25,442 nt of DNA from Zygnema cylindricum. Taxonomy: Eukaryota; Streptophyta; Zygnematophyceae; Zygnematales; Zygnemataceae. The first letter of the stretch is position 1. Every line of letters starts with the position of its first letter. Below, in pieces: positions 8,236-18,355 of this stretch. The translations under genes and the position numbers were made by a program. The stretch is taken from assembly GCA_037447655.1 (NCBI GenBank), contig JBBHKE010002830.1:74904-100345 (forward strand), written 5' to 3'. The notes below the pieces were generated by a model. It worked only from the letters and a program-made list of their open reading frames with translations. It had not been told where the DNA came from and did no database searches.

Positions 8236-9731
8236 TACTGTATTTTACCGTACTGTATTGCATTGTACTGGCTCGCTGAAGTCCGCCGCACTTGTCTTGT
8301 CATCATGTGCTGGCGCTTGTCTTTTTCTGCGTATCCGTTGAGAAAGTCGGTTCCAACGGCTTCATTGAATGTCGGGGAGTGTATTTTCCGTACTAAAATC
8401 TGTCAGTATTTCTGCTGATTTTTTTTTACACGTGCGTAATATTATTTAGCGGTGCGCTTTCAGTGTGCAACGGTCCATTCAAAATCCAGCGCGGCGTCTG
8501 GAAAGTACCATGTAATTTCATAAAAAGACAAAAAAAATGAATTTCGTACAGTGTATTGGAATGACGTGTACGTTACGCTACAGTAATTTTTTCGCTATAT
8601 TATTTTTTGTTTACTAAAAAAAAGTGGAGGTAACTTTATTTAAAGTGTTGACAAACACAGATATTCTGACCTAAAGACAAATGACAGTGTAGCCCTAATA
8701 CAAAAAAAAATTGTATAATACAGGAAAAAAAACAGAGCATGTGTAAAGATCCTGAATTTTCTACTTTTTTTACGTAACACAAAAAAAAAATGTAGAAAGC
8801 GACAGCGCATTTCGTTGACAGCTCTGACACGTTCTATGTTTTTATTCGTCCACGTGTCAGAATTGACTGCCGACTTTACGGGACAAACATTGCGATTTTT
8901 TGCAATTTTTGCGCCTTTGCCATTTTTTTCTCCAAATTTTACGGCGGTTTGTGACGTGACCCTACTGTGTGCACTCTTATGTATCAATTAGATTGTTTTC
9001 TGTGAGACGGAGTACACGTGGCGTAACGTGGGTGGCTCTAATTTTTGTGGCGAAAATTAATACGAAAAATAAAGTAAAGTACGGACAAATTAAAGGTCGT
9101 CGGGTAAAAAATTGTGAGGCTTTTGGTCACGACCGTAAAAAATTAAATAAATTATAAAAGATACTCTACAATTGTCACAGGTGACGTACCATTAGCATTT
9201 GTTTATTTTACATGTACGATTTTTATAATTTCGTACGAAATATTCGTACTGTATGAAGTTTTATATTTGTTTATCGTACGGAAAAAAATCTCTGTCCTTC
9301 GACCGTACGCTGAAATAAAAGATTGCTCCGAATAGATTTTTTTCCCTCCGTTAAAACACTTTGTATGACGTGGCAGAAAGAGAACCCTATACGGCCAGCT
9401 AAATATTTTTGTCGTGTAGCGTGACATCTGTGACAGCTCCACATTTTATTTTTGACCCCTGCCCGAGTTTTTTGTTGTTGTCTTCAATCCGCAAAAAAAA
9501 AATTGCGCGTAAAGACGACCCGGAAAACGCGGACGCGGTCGTCACTAAACGACAAAATAATTGACTTTTTTTGTTTCGTTTCTCTTTTGTTTTGTTCTTC
9601 CTTTTTCTCTTTTTGACAATTTGACTCTCCGCGTCTTTTTTTATTTTTCGAAGGCGACAAAATACCAATTTTAAACCAAGAAGAGACTAAAAAGCGACGA
9701 AAAATAAAGAAAAAAATAGAGGAAAAGAAAT
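8236..9731. other. Long AT-rich spacer (copy A), no gene seen
   Basis: About 1.5 kb with scattered short open frames on both strands. None has recognisable residues, consistent exon borders or a start context that stands out. CGTAC-type words recur, for example TTCGTACGAAATATTCGTAC at 9230-9249, which holds a small palindrome. It separates the inverted-repeat elements from the peptidase gene promoter. Confidence 0.45.
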
Positions 9732-9778
9732 GGGAGGATTGGAGGGAGGGAGGGAAGGAGGAGAGGGAGGGGAGGGAA
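9732..9778 (+). repeat. G-run tract with quadruplex potential (copy A)
   Basis: Tract of GGG/GG runs separated by one or two A residues (GGAGGGAGGGAGGGAAGG and onward), with at least four GGG runs. It lies about 490 bp upstream of the TATA box of the truncated peptidase copy and is identical in copy B. Confidence 0.5.
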
Positions 9779-9883
9779 GAAGCTTCCCTTTTCCTTCTTT
9801 TCCTTGACAGGAAATTTGACCTCTTTTTTGTTTTTCCCTCCGTGATTACTATTTTAGGGAAACTTTTCCTTTCATTTTAAAAG

Positions 9884-10224
9884 AGAGAAGACAGGAGAGG
9901 GAGAGAGGGAGAGAGAGAGAGAGAGGGAGAGAGAGAGAGAGCGAGAGAGAAAGGGACTAGTCACCGAGAAGAGAGAGTGAGAGTGAGAGAAGAGAGAGAA
10001 GGAGAAAATACTGAGGAAGAAGAGATAGAGAGAAGAGGGAAAGGAGAGAGAGGGAGAAGGAGAGAGAGAGAGAAGGAGAAAGAGAGAGAGAAAGAGGGAG
10101 AGACAAATTAAGCCTTTTTTTTTTTTTTTCAATTAAGGGTTTTCCAAGGAGGGGGAGAGAGGAGAAATTTCGGAATTTTAAAGTATGCACATTTTTTTCC
10201 TTGCCTTCTTTCAAAAAAGATAAA
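9884..10224. repeat. GA-rich block specific to copy A, upstream of the peptidase TATA box
   Basis: About 341 bp dominated by imperfect (GA)n and (GGA)n, with a T-run at about 10116-10129. Copy B has a different 65-bp sequence in the same place (20879-20943), beginning CAGGACAAATCAAATGG. Homology resumes at the TATA motif. Short frames rich in S, L or R/E across this block are artefacts of the simple repeat. Confidence 0.8.
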
Positions 10225-10235
10225 TATATAAATAG
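10225..10235 (+). promoter_or_regulatory. TATA box of the peptidase gene (copy A)
   Basis: TATATAAATAG, a near-consensus TATA box 437 bp upstream of the peptidase ATG. It is conserved between the two copies although the sequence on both sides differs, which supports function. Transcription would start about 30 bp downstream, leaving a long 5' leader that may contain an intron. Confidence 0.5.
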
Positions 10236-10671
10236 AGTGGAGATGATATAAAAAATAATAATAATCTAATAATGAATAAAATTAGTCAGTTTTTTTCCTT
10301 CTTGAAAAAATGATTCTGGAAAATTTTGGCAGTTTAAAAAAGCGATATATTTCCCCCTTTTTACAACCTTTTCAGTTCATTTCAATTAAATAATATTCAC
10401 TTAAAAAAAAAAAAAAAAAAAAAAAAAATAAAGAAAAAATCAACTTCTAATAATTTCACTTTTTTGATGTCTAACATTATTTATTTCCTTTTCCCACATT
10501 TTTTTTTCTGCACAACTTCATTATTGTTAATATTATTATTATTATTTATTTTTATTTTTCTAACTCCTATTTTTCTGTGTGTGTGTGTGTGTTTGCAGAA
10601 ACTTTCCCACTTTTTTTTTGTTTTTTTTTTTTTTTTTTTTCTGACCTCAAATAGCCAAAACACTCCAAAAA
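10236..10671 (+). other. Probable 5' leader of the peptidase gene (copy A)
   Basis: AT-rich, with a long A-run at about 10403-10428, a (GT)n stretch at about 10577-10591 followed by TTTGCAG, and a T-run at about 10622-10640 followed by CTGACCTCAAATAG. Both TTTGCAG and CAAATAG resemble 3' splice sites, so a leader intron is possible. This cannot be decided from sequence alone. Confidence 0.35.
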
Positions 10672-12147
10672 ATGGGGCAGCTCCAAAATTTCGAAAATTT
10701 GGCACTTCCCCTCCTCCTTCTGACCACGCTCCTTGTCAGTTCCGTTTCCGTTACAAATTCCGTTTCAGTTCCAAAATCCGATCCATGTAAATCAGTAGGC
10801 GACAAATTTTCCGCGTCACTTCCCGTGACTCCCTCCGAATATAGATCCTGTTTATCCCAATTCCCCTTTAAACCCCAAGAATCCACACTAATCTTAAATA
10901 CAATGTGGAAAGTTTTGGTTCAAATCTATCCGTATGTAAATCTCGCCGTCGAATCTCCGACGTCCGAACTTCCAAGCAAAGTTCGTCTTCGTCGCGAACT
11001 TATTCGTTTAAGAAATACGACATTCGAAACGGATTTGGCGTTCCATGAGGCGCTGGTTGAGATTGTGTCGGCGCTAAACGACGGACATACGGGATGGACG
11101 CCGACATGTTATTTGGGCGTCGCACGTGCGAGGACGGGTTTTCCGCTCGTACGAGTGTACGACAGCGTACGGAATCGGACGCGCGTGTTCGTGTTTTTGG
11201 ACGACGGTACGGATTTTGAGATTTTGAGATTTTTGTTTGTGCGAGTCAGTGCGGATATCGTGTGAATATTTTTAGAAATGTAATTTCGTGCGGTACGGCC
11301 GCACGAAATTAGTTTCGGCGAATCGTTGAACAGGTTGCTGACAGCGCACTGAATTTCCGCACTGAATTGAATTTTATTCATTCATTGGTTGTAGTACCAG
11401 CTGATTTGTTGTGCAAATGTCTCATAAATGTCTCCACAATGTCTCATAAATGTCTCATAAATGTCTCAAAAGTGTCCTCTAATTTCTTTTCAATTTCCTT
11501 TAAATGTGCAATTCGTGTCTCTCCAATGTTTTCCCTCCCTCAAAGTCTTCTCAATGTCCTCTAAGTCAGAGTCTTCTCCATGTCCGCTCAATCATGAAAA
11601 AATCTCTCGCTCCTCAATGTTTCTTCAGTGTCCCCTCAAGTGTCCTCTTAATGTTTCCTCAATGTCCTTTTTATATTTCATTCCTCAATGTCTTTTCAAT
11701 GCCTTCTCAATGTCCCTTTAATATCTCTTCAATGTTTCCCCATTGCCCTCTATATATTCTTTTGATGCCACATCAATGTCCCTCTCATGTCTTTCAATGT
11801 CCTTCACGTTTATTTATAACATTCATTTGATTGTTGCGCCTTCACAATTTTCTATCTCTTACAAATCTTTGTGTGCAAACATACAATGGCTGGTTTTAGA
11901 TCTCGAGATTGGAACCGCGTATGTTCACACGGAGACGGTGTTAAACAAAACTCTCGGAATTTATAAGGGCGCCGAAGTCTTGAAAATTAACGGAATTCCC
12001 GCCAACGAGTACGCGGAACTGCAAGCGACAAGAAGAGGCAGTTTCCGTGACCAGCAGTCACGACTGAACTCGATGTACTTGCGACCGTCAGCCACTCCGG
12101 GATCGTACTTTTACGGTCAACTGATGTCACCGTGGCGATTGCCGTAA
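10672..12147 (+). pseudogene. Truncated S41/CPAF-like secreted peptidase (copy A)
   Basis: Exon 1 is 10672-11206 and exon 2 starts at 11900 (donor GACGACG|GTACGG, acceptor GGTTTTAG|ATCTCG, joined in phase 1). The sequence matches the intact gene at 21342-24862 exactly in the exons until base 12145. There exon 2 stops abruptly and runs into the repeat array, giving an immediate TAA at 12145-12147. The reading would encode 260 residues: signal peptide, N-terminal domain with the DGH motif (H139) and the region up to QLMSPWRLP. It lacks the exon 2 donor, exons 3-5, the GGGY strand and the nucleophile serine, so it cannot be an active protease. Its promoter and signal sequence remain, so a secreted fragment could in principle still be made. 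Confidence 0.85.
11414..11806 (+). repeat. Minisatellite in peptidase intron 1 (copy A)
   Basis: About 390 bp of imperfect 11-15 bp units close to CTCAATGTCCT or CTCATAAATGT, filling more than half of the 693-bp intron 11207-11899. Open frames here (rich in MS, CPL and NVS) are by-products of this repeat. Confidence 0.75.
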
Positions 12148-13688
12148 AAAAAACGATGTACAGTATGCTTATGGATGCCGTCTGAATCTGGATGTTGTTT
12201 ACAACCAGATTCGTCATCAGGCTCTAATTCAGTAAGATTTTGAATTACAATTTTTTATTTTTTTTTGTAAAAATACCGAAACCACTATGCTTATGTACAG
12301 AATCTGTATCTGACAGTTTCGTCACCGGACTCTGATTTAGTTATTAGCAGGTTCTTTTTACTTGCTTTTTTTGTTTTCGTACCAGCCTGAGTGCCTCCCC
12401 TCCCGCCCTTTCATCCTTCCCCTTTCCCTCTCAGTCCCTTTTTCCCTCTCTTTTCTGTCGTTCTAGCCCTCCTACCTCTCCTTCCCTTTCCTGTCCTTTC
12501 TCACTCTGCACTTCTTTTTTGGATGCGAGATGTCTGGTGTCCTGATGTAGCAAAAGAACAGACATTAAAATGATTGAAAAATTACCAGTGTGTAGTATGC
12601 TAATGTATGCTATCTGTATCTTGACACTATACACGACCATGTTTGTCAAAGTTTAGAGTTGCAATTCGTAAATAGAATTGTAAAATACCAAGTACAGTTG
12701 CCGTCTGTATCTGGACACTTCACCCGTCTAGGTTCGTCAACACTTACAGTTGCCAAACCGTAAATAGTTTGTAAAAATGACAAATGTACAGTATGCTTAT
12801 TATGTATTCCATCTGTATCTGGGCATTATGCACGACTAGGTTTGTCAAAATTAAGAGATGCCAAATATAGATTGTAAAAATAACAATGTATATTATGTTG
12901 ATATATGACGTCAGTATCTGGACCCTATGCACGACAGGGATGGTTAGAATTTAGCGTTACAGTACCGTAAATTGTGGTAAATTACCAAGTACAGTATGTA
13001 TATATATGCTGTCCGTATTTGGGGCGATCAGATTCGTCAACACTTAAGAGTTCCCAAACCTTAAATAGTTTGTAAAAATGCCGATGTACAGTATGCTTAT
13101 GTATCCCGTCTATATCTTGACACTATACACGACCAAGTTTGTCACCGATCTCTGATTTAGTAAAATTTAGAGTTGTCAAACAGTGAAGAGATTGTAAAAG
13201 CTCCAAGTTATAGTCTGCTTATATATGTCATTTGTATCTGGACATGGCACATGACCAGGTTCGTCAACTTGCTTTGATTTTGTAAACTTTAGTTGTCAAA
13301 CTGTAAGGAGGTTGTAAAAGGAGATTGTCTGTATCTGCCACTATACACTACCAGGTTCGTCAAATTTAGCATTGCAAAACCGTAAATAGATTGTAAAATT
13401 AGGAATTCAGTATGCTTATGCCGTCCGTATCTGACTGCTATACAAGACCAGGTTCCTCATAGTCTCTGATCCAGTAGAAGAGAGTTGTCAAACTGTAAAG
13501 AGATTGTAAATACACCAATATACAGTATGCTTATATATGGCGTCTGTACCCAGACAGTATATACGACCAGGTCCGTCACCAGGCTCTGATTCAGTAGAAT
13601 AAAGTTTTCGAATTGTAACGAAATCATAAAAACACCAATATACAGTATTCTTATATGTTATCTGTATCTGGACACTACACACGACCAG
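12148..13688 (+). repeat. CSN1-exon-derived repeat array at the duplication junction (copy B array)
   Basis: About 12 degenerate units, starting near 12181, 12303, 12608, 12707, 12811, 12911, 13010, 13109, 13230, 13328, 13427 and 13541. Each holds CTGTATCTGGACACT, GACCAGGTTCGTCA and TACAGTATGCTTA. Some keep the CCGGGCTCTGATTCAGT part (about 120-bp units) and others lack it (about 100-bp units). The last unit grades directly into the CSN1 exon at 13689. The three units nearest that exon match, one for one, the three nearest the copy A exon (for example GACTGCTATACAA before ACCAGGTTCCTCA). A pyrimidine-rich insert of about 220 bp (12350-12570) interrupts the array. Confidence 0.85.
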
Positions 13689-15233
13689 GTTCGTCACCGG
13701 GCATTGATTCAGTACACCGCCCCTTTTACCTCTGTGGCACTCCCCACTATGGCGGAGGCATTTACCACAACTGTGGCGGGACTGGAAAAGGAGCTCGCGG
13801 CCCTCATTATGGATGATCAGATTCAGGTGAGGTTTACTTTAGGGTTTCTAGGGTTTTTAGGGTTTTTTAGAGTTTTTACGGTTTTCTAGGGTTTTTTATC
13901 CGGTATTACATTCGGGGGTTTTATAAGGGTTTTTCTGTGTTTGTTCCGGGGTTTTCTGGTGTGTTTTAGGGTGTGAGGGAGGGAGGGAGGGTGAGAATGT
14001 GGGAGGGAGGAGAGACAAACAAGTGGAAACTGGAACGTGAAGGGAGAGAGGTAGAGAAGGAAGGGAGAGAGGGAATCGAGGGGAAGGAAGGGGGAGGGAG
14101 GGAAGGAAGAGGGGAGGGGGGGAAGGGAAGGATGATATTGGATTGTGTTTGGCGACTATGTGGTTGTTGGGTTTATTGTTTTCCCCTCTCTCCTTCCCTC
14201 TTAAGTTGGTATTATTGCCTTTCCATTATATTTTTCATTTCCATGATTCATACTCTCACCTTGCCACACTAATTTGTTTGAACCGTTTGCAGAAATGATT
14301 TTCAAAACCTATGTAAAATATAGTCATTTATCATCTGTTAATGTTTAATATGTAATGCTTAAGAGATAATGTATAGTTTTTATTAAGTACAAAGTAAAAA
14401 AATGCTATAAAATTGAACGTTCAAAGTCATTTTTGCTATTGATTGTTTTCTTACATTTTTTTAAATGTTTTACAATGATTGATGTTTGTGTTGGCGGGAA
14501 TCAATTCCCCTAGTAAGGTTCTATTTTTGTCGCAATATGTTGTTTTTATTTTCATGTGTGAACTTCATTAACGTTCTATTTTATTTTTGTATTTAACTTT
14601 ATTAATGTGAGCGAAACTTGGTTCCCATAATAGGCACAATAGGATTCTGTTCATGTCTTAATCTGTTAACTTGTGATTTTTTATTTATTTGCGTTAACTT
14701 TATGAATGAGTTTCCTTTGTTTTTGTGTTTTGAGTCGGTGAGAATCGATTTCCTCAATAAGATTCTACTCATGTCTTTATGTCTTATCTTTGTGTTACCT
14801 TTGTGTTAATGAATGATTTAGCTTTGTTTTTGTGTTTTCACTTGTTTTCATTTTTGTGTTAACTTTACGAACAAGTTATCTTCATTTATTGTCTTTTGTG
14901 TAGGCGAGAACACAATCGCTTACAATAAGAATCGATTCCCACAATAAGATTCTATTCGTGTCTTAACATGTTAACTTCATGTTAACGTGCGTTAACTTTA
15001 TGAAATGAGTTATCTTTGTTTTTGTGTTTTCACTTTTTTTGGTTTTGTCTTTTGTGTAGGCGAGAATTGATTCCCACAACAAGATCCTATTTGCCCGTCA
15101 CGCCGACCAACGAAATTCGACCTTCCAGCGTGCCCTCCAAGTCGGTCACGACTACCAGAGAGATACTCGGGCCGTCATTCTCCGGGCAAGTCTTGCCAGA
15201 AACGACTTCGCAGGAAGAGACAAACGGAAGTAG
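13689..15233 (+). pseudogene. CSN1: Second, 5'-truncated CSN1 copy (last two exons only)
   Basis: Exon 13689-13826 (VRHRALIQ through LIMDDQIQ) and exon 15060-15233 (ARIDSHNKIL through RKRK and TAG) correspond to 2727-2864 and 4065-4238. No exon for the upstream part of CSN1 precedes them: the repeat array and the truncated peptidase gene lie there instead. The 104 codons include most of the PCI winged-helix region and the tail. Differences from copy A in the first exon look silent in most cases (CTG to TTG, CTT to CTC). No disabling change is seen, so this is a recent fragment with no visible start or promoter of its own. Confidence 0.88.
13827..15059 (+). repeat. CSN1 last intron with acceptor/exon-start copies (copy B)
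   Basis: 1233-bp equivalent of 2865-4064. Decayed acceptor copies are at about 14493-14532, 14621-14660, 14733-14779 and 14901-14966. The fourth reads GTAGGCGAGAACACAATCGC, closer to the true exon start GGCGAGAA than its copy A counterpart (GTAGGCAAGAAC). The intron differs from copy A by many substitutions and small indels, including an expanded GGGA tract at about 13978-14130. Confidence 0.83.
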
Positions 15234-16101
15234 GAAAAGGTACAAGGGAGGAGGGGAAGATGAAACGGAGGAGGGAGTAAAAGGAAGGATTGAGGAAAAG
15301 AAAGGAGGGAGTAAGAGGAAGGAGGGAGTGAAAGGAAGCAGGGAGGAAAAGAGAGGGAGTAATAGGGCGGAGGGAGTAAAAGGAAGGAGGAAGTAAATGG
15401 AAATAGGGAGTAAAAGTAAAAAGAAGAAGTTGAAGTAGGAGTAGAAGGGGGAATACGAATGTATGTTTATAATAGATTTTGTGCAAAAATAAACAAAAAT
15501 TGAATTGACTTCTGAATACTTTTTTGTTTTTGTTTTTTTGTTACATTGTGATATATCGTATCAATTCTATAAATAGTTTTTAGTTTGTACATCTTTTGAT
15601 CCATTTATTTTCAATATCGACTAGAGACAAAGTGGCGCTAATTTGTTTTTTTTTTTTTTTTTCCCATTTTTTTTTTGTCTTTACTTGTGGATTATTACTT
15701 TTCTTTTTGCAAAAAACTCCATGGTAAGACCATCAAAGTACAAAAAATGATTGTAACTAAAAATAGTTGATGACCATCAAAGGTAAGCGACTAACCTTTA
15801 TCACAAAAAAGGTTAAACAACAATAAAAGCCTAAAAGGGAAGCAAATACAACATAAAGAAAAAACAGAAACCAAACCGTGGGAACAAAAAAACTGCCCAA
15901 GACTCTTAAGCTTAAAACTGTGCTACATTACAGGTCAGCGCTACAAATATTGTCTATATGCGCTGGGTGTTGCTGGGGTAAGTCTAGCAATTTTAGACCA
16001 TCATTCACCACAGTACGCTGTCGGATGAGGGATGAAGCTTGGGAATGTTGAAGGGCGACAGCAATATGTTGGCAATAGAAATGAGAGTTAGAGAGGGGTC
16101 G
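15234..16101. other. CSN1 3' UTR minisatellite and spacer (copy B), no gene seen
   Basis: Repeats 4239-5106: a GGAGGGAGTAAAAGGAA-like minisatellite (about 15240-15400), AATAAA at 15488-15493, and T-runs at about 15647-15662. A few substitutions and 1-bp indels distinguish it from copy A up to about 15750. None were noticed after that. Confidence 0.6.
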
Positions 16102-17474
16102 CTAAGAGCGGCCGCTAAGTCGTCTAGCTTCAGAAGACCGTCGAGCGCGGTCACGTAAAAAGTTGTCAAAGGAAGATTTTAAGGTCCCAAAGATCTCCAC
16201 AACAAGCAGTATGAAACTGTCATTTAGGTCTCGGTGGGAGTAGTCGCGTTCTTTGGAGGCCATTGCATCCTGACCCCCTACACTACTATGCCATGCTACA
16301 CGATGGAAAACATAGGATCTTGTAGGGTCTGTGCGAACTACGTCACTTAATGTTTTCGCCGCTCTGCATGAAAACCAAAGGTCCACACAAGGGCCACGTG
16401 TACCCTAGATTAAGAACGTGGTGGAAGTATATGAGACACTTCACGTTTGATTGTGTATCTTGCTTCACAACCCACGATAGTGATGGCATCTTGTACCATG
16501 TGTGATGTTGACCCCTCCCCACCGTGTGAACAATGAAGCAAATAGACTCCTTGCTCGTCTGTAGACTGAACACAAATGCAACGGGGCTTGACTAAAAGCG
16601 ACGGGTGCGGCAGGCCAAGCCGTAAGTGCACAAAAGTTGAGGAGAAGATAAACGGAGTGAGGCAAAAATTGGTGTGGCAACAAGTCAAGTTCCATCCCGA
16701 GGCCCCAAACGAGATCAAAGTGGTCCTTGCGCTTCGACGGTAAGGAGCGCCTCAAGTAGGTTCTTGAATTCGACGGCGGCTACTTTATTGACGATAAGTT
16801 TTTGCGCTTGAGAGTGACTTCCCGTATTGAGGGAAGGGAAGGCGGGAACTCCATCTTAACCATTAACTGGTGAAATAGCTCGCGTGGACTAACGATTATT
16901 GAAATGGCAGTAAGCCCTCATCAACGTGAGATACCACATGAGCTAAAATAGGAGTATCATCCACCGGAAACCTTAAAGTAATAATAGATGCGGCAAGAGC
17001 CCAACTTCTTAGGAAAGCAACTGGCGCTAAGGTGGCCGTAGGATGCAAACCGAGACCCCCGCAAAAGACTGATAAAGCAACCTGCTTACGAGCGAGTAGT
17101 CCTTCTGGGCGATGAAAAATACCATGGCCCACAAGTTGATGTCGAACTTCTGAAAGGGAGGAAGTGAAAGATGTGTTGAGAGGTAAAGTGCGTGCCAAGT
17201 AAAATGGGCGATGGGCAAAAAAACGAGTTAAGATAACAAATGCCACCTAAGGATCCACAAATTTGGGAAGGTCCTCACAGTGGGAAAGGTCGTCCAAAGG
17301 GTTGTCTCTAACAAACTGGCCAACAAAACCAAAGGCTCCGATAAGGGAACCTAAAGCCCTTATACGCGCTTGAGGAGTGGGAATGCGGAATCTCGAGGGT
17401 AGATGGAAATCCGATGGCAAACCAACAGGACTACATGCGACAGGTTTAGTGACATTGACGGAAAGACTTATCAA
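16102..17474 (-). pseudogene. Decayed reverse transcriptase remnant, C-terminal part (copy B)
   Basis: Same as 5107-6479, shifted by 10995 bp, with every visible reading frame, nonsense codon and frameshift shared (including the TAG now at 17247-17249). The element was therefore already dead before the segment was duplicated. Motifs seen on the - strand are GGLGLHPTATLAPVAFLRS, DVVRTDPTRS and the FILLVVEIFGTLKSSFDNFL stretch. Confidence 0.65.
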
Positions 17475-18019
17475 CCTTGAATTGATTTGCCTTTAAACCG
17501 CTATTTTAACTTTTGCAAAGTTGCAAACGAACTTAAAGGGTATATCACGAATTTAGCCTATTTGATTGGTTTAAGGTGCATAACACTTTTTGTAATACGT
17601 AACTTTATAAACTAGGAATGAGGTCATTAATCTATCAAATCTTGAAACTATTGTACCTTATTTGTACCAATTTGTACTATTTTCCCATGTTTCGTGATAT
17701 TATGCGCCTATTTTTCAAAATGTGAAGATGACGCATGCGAAAAAGCGGATGCCGATTCCTTGACTGTATAATTTTTTTTGTTCTTTACAGAAGTATGACA
17801 ATTCTATGACCTAGTGACGATTTTGTGACATAGAATCAGACGACGTATTCGCTCACTTTACGCCGTTTTCCCTTCCAAGTAAAAATCTTGCTGGCGTTGG
17901 ATATGAATCAGTTCGTCATCTGGACCATTGATTGTCCATTGATTATGCTTTTTGTCCATTGATTATAAAGCAGTGTCGTTTAGCCACCGCCGCTGAAATT
18001 ATGCCACTACTATGATCTA
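17475..18019. other. AT-rich spacer (copy B), no gene seen
   Basis: Counterpart of 6480-7024. Nothing recognisable beyond the repeated GTCCATTGATTA. Confidence 0.4.
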
Positions 18020-18355
18020 CACCATGAATCGCTATTAGTGAAGATAAATTATTATTAGTAAAGAAAAAAAGTAGTGTTTTTAACTCTATTTTGGATTCGA
18101 GGGCCTAACGCTAACAAAAATAAATGCTAATCTATACATTTTCTTTTTTAATTTTGTAAAAATAACAAGCAGTTTTAGTACGTACTAACACATTCATATA
18201 CCACACTATCTAAAATTTGACTAAATTGGTGTGTATGACACTAATTACACCGTACGTATATTACCGTTAAAGAAAAAGAAATTATTAATTATATTTTATG
18301 TTCAAATTTAGGGGCGCCGAATTACCGTTTTTTATATTAATAGCGATTCACGGTG
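18020..18355. mobile_element. Inverted-repeat element (MITE-like), member 1, copy B
   Basis: Copy of 7025-7360, with the same CACCRTGAATCGCTATTA termini and TA flanks. It moved here as part of the large duplication and not by its own transposition. Confidence 0.65.

Larger units (their letters stand above)
2401..12145 (+). repeat. Large tandem duplication, unit A
   Basis: Direct repeat of 13361-22815. The offset is 10962 bp at the CSN1 exon, 10995 bp from the last CSN1 exon to 9883, and 10670 bp in the peptidase exons. The left limit lies in the CSN1 intron array and cannot be fixed exactly. The right limit is sharp at 12145/22815, inside peptidase exon 2. Divergence is visible in the array and the last CSN1 intron, falls off across 4240-4770, and is absent to the eye from there to 9883. 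Confidence 0.95.

Noticed and set aside
8640-8987. 115-codon - strand frame, repeated at 19635
   Set aside because: No recognisable motif, a biased F/K/R composition typical of AT-rich spacer, and an overlapping frame of equal quality.
9872-10214. Open frames on the - strand with long SLSLSL stretches
   Set aside because: Product of the GA repeat in copy A. They are absent from copy B and have no other coding signal.
11367-11830. Frames with repeated MS, CPL and NVS residues, in both copies
   Set aside because: They lie within peptidase intron 1 and come from the CTCAATGTCCT minisatellite.
12148-13688. Regularly spaced repeats as a CRISPR array
   Set aside because: The units are contiguous, degenerate, homologous throughout to CSN1 exon and intron sequence, and lie in a eukaryotic intron context. 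There are no unique spacers of constant size.
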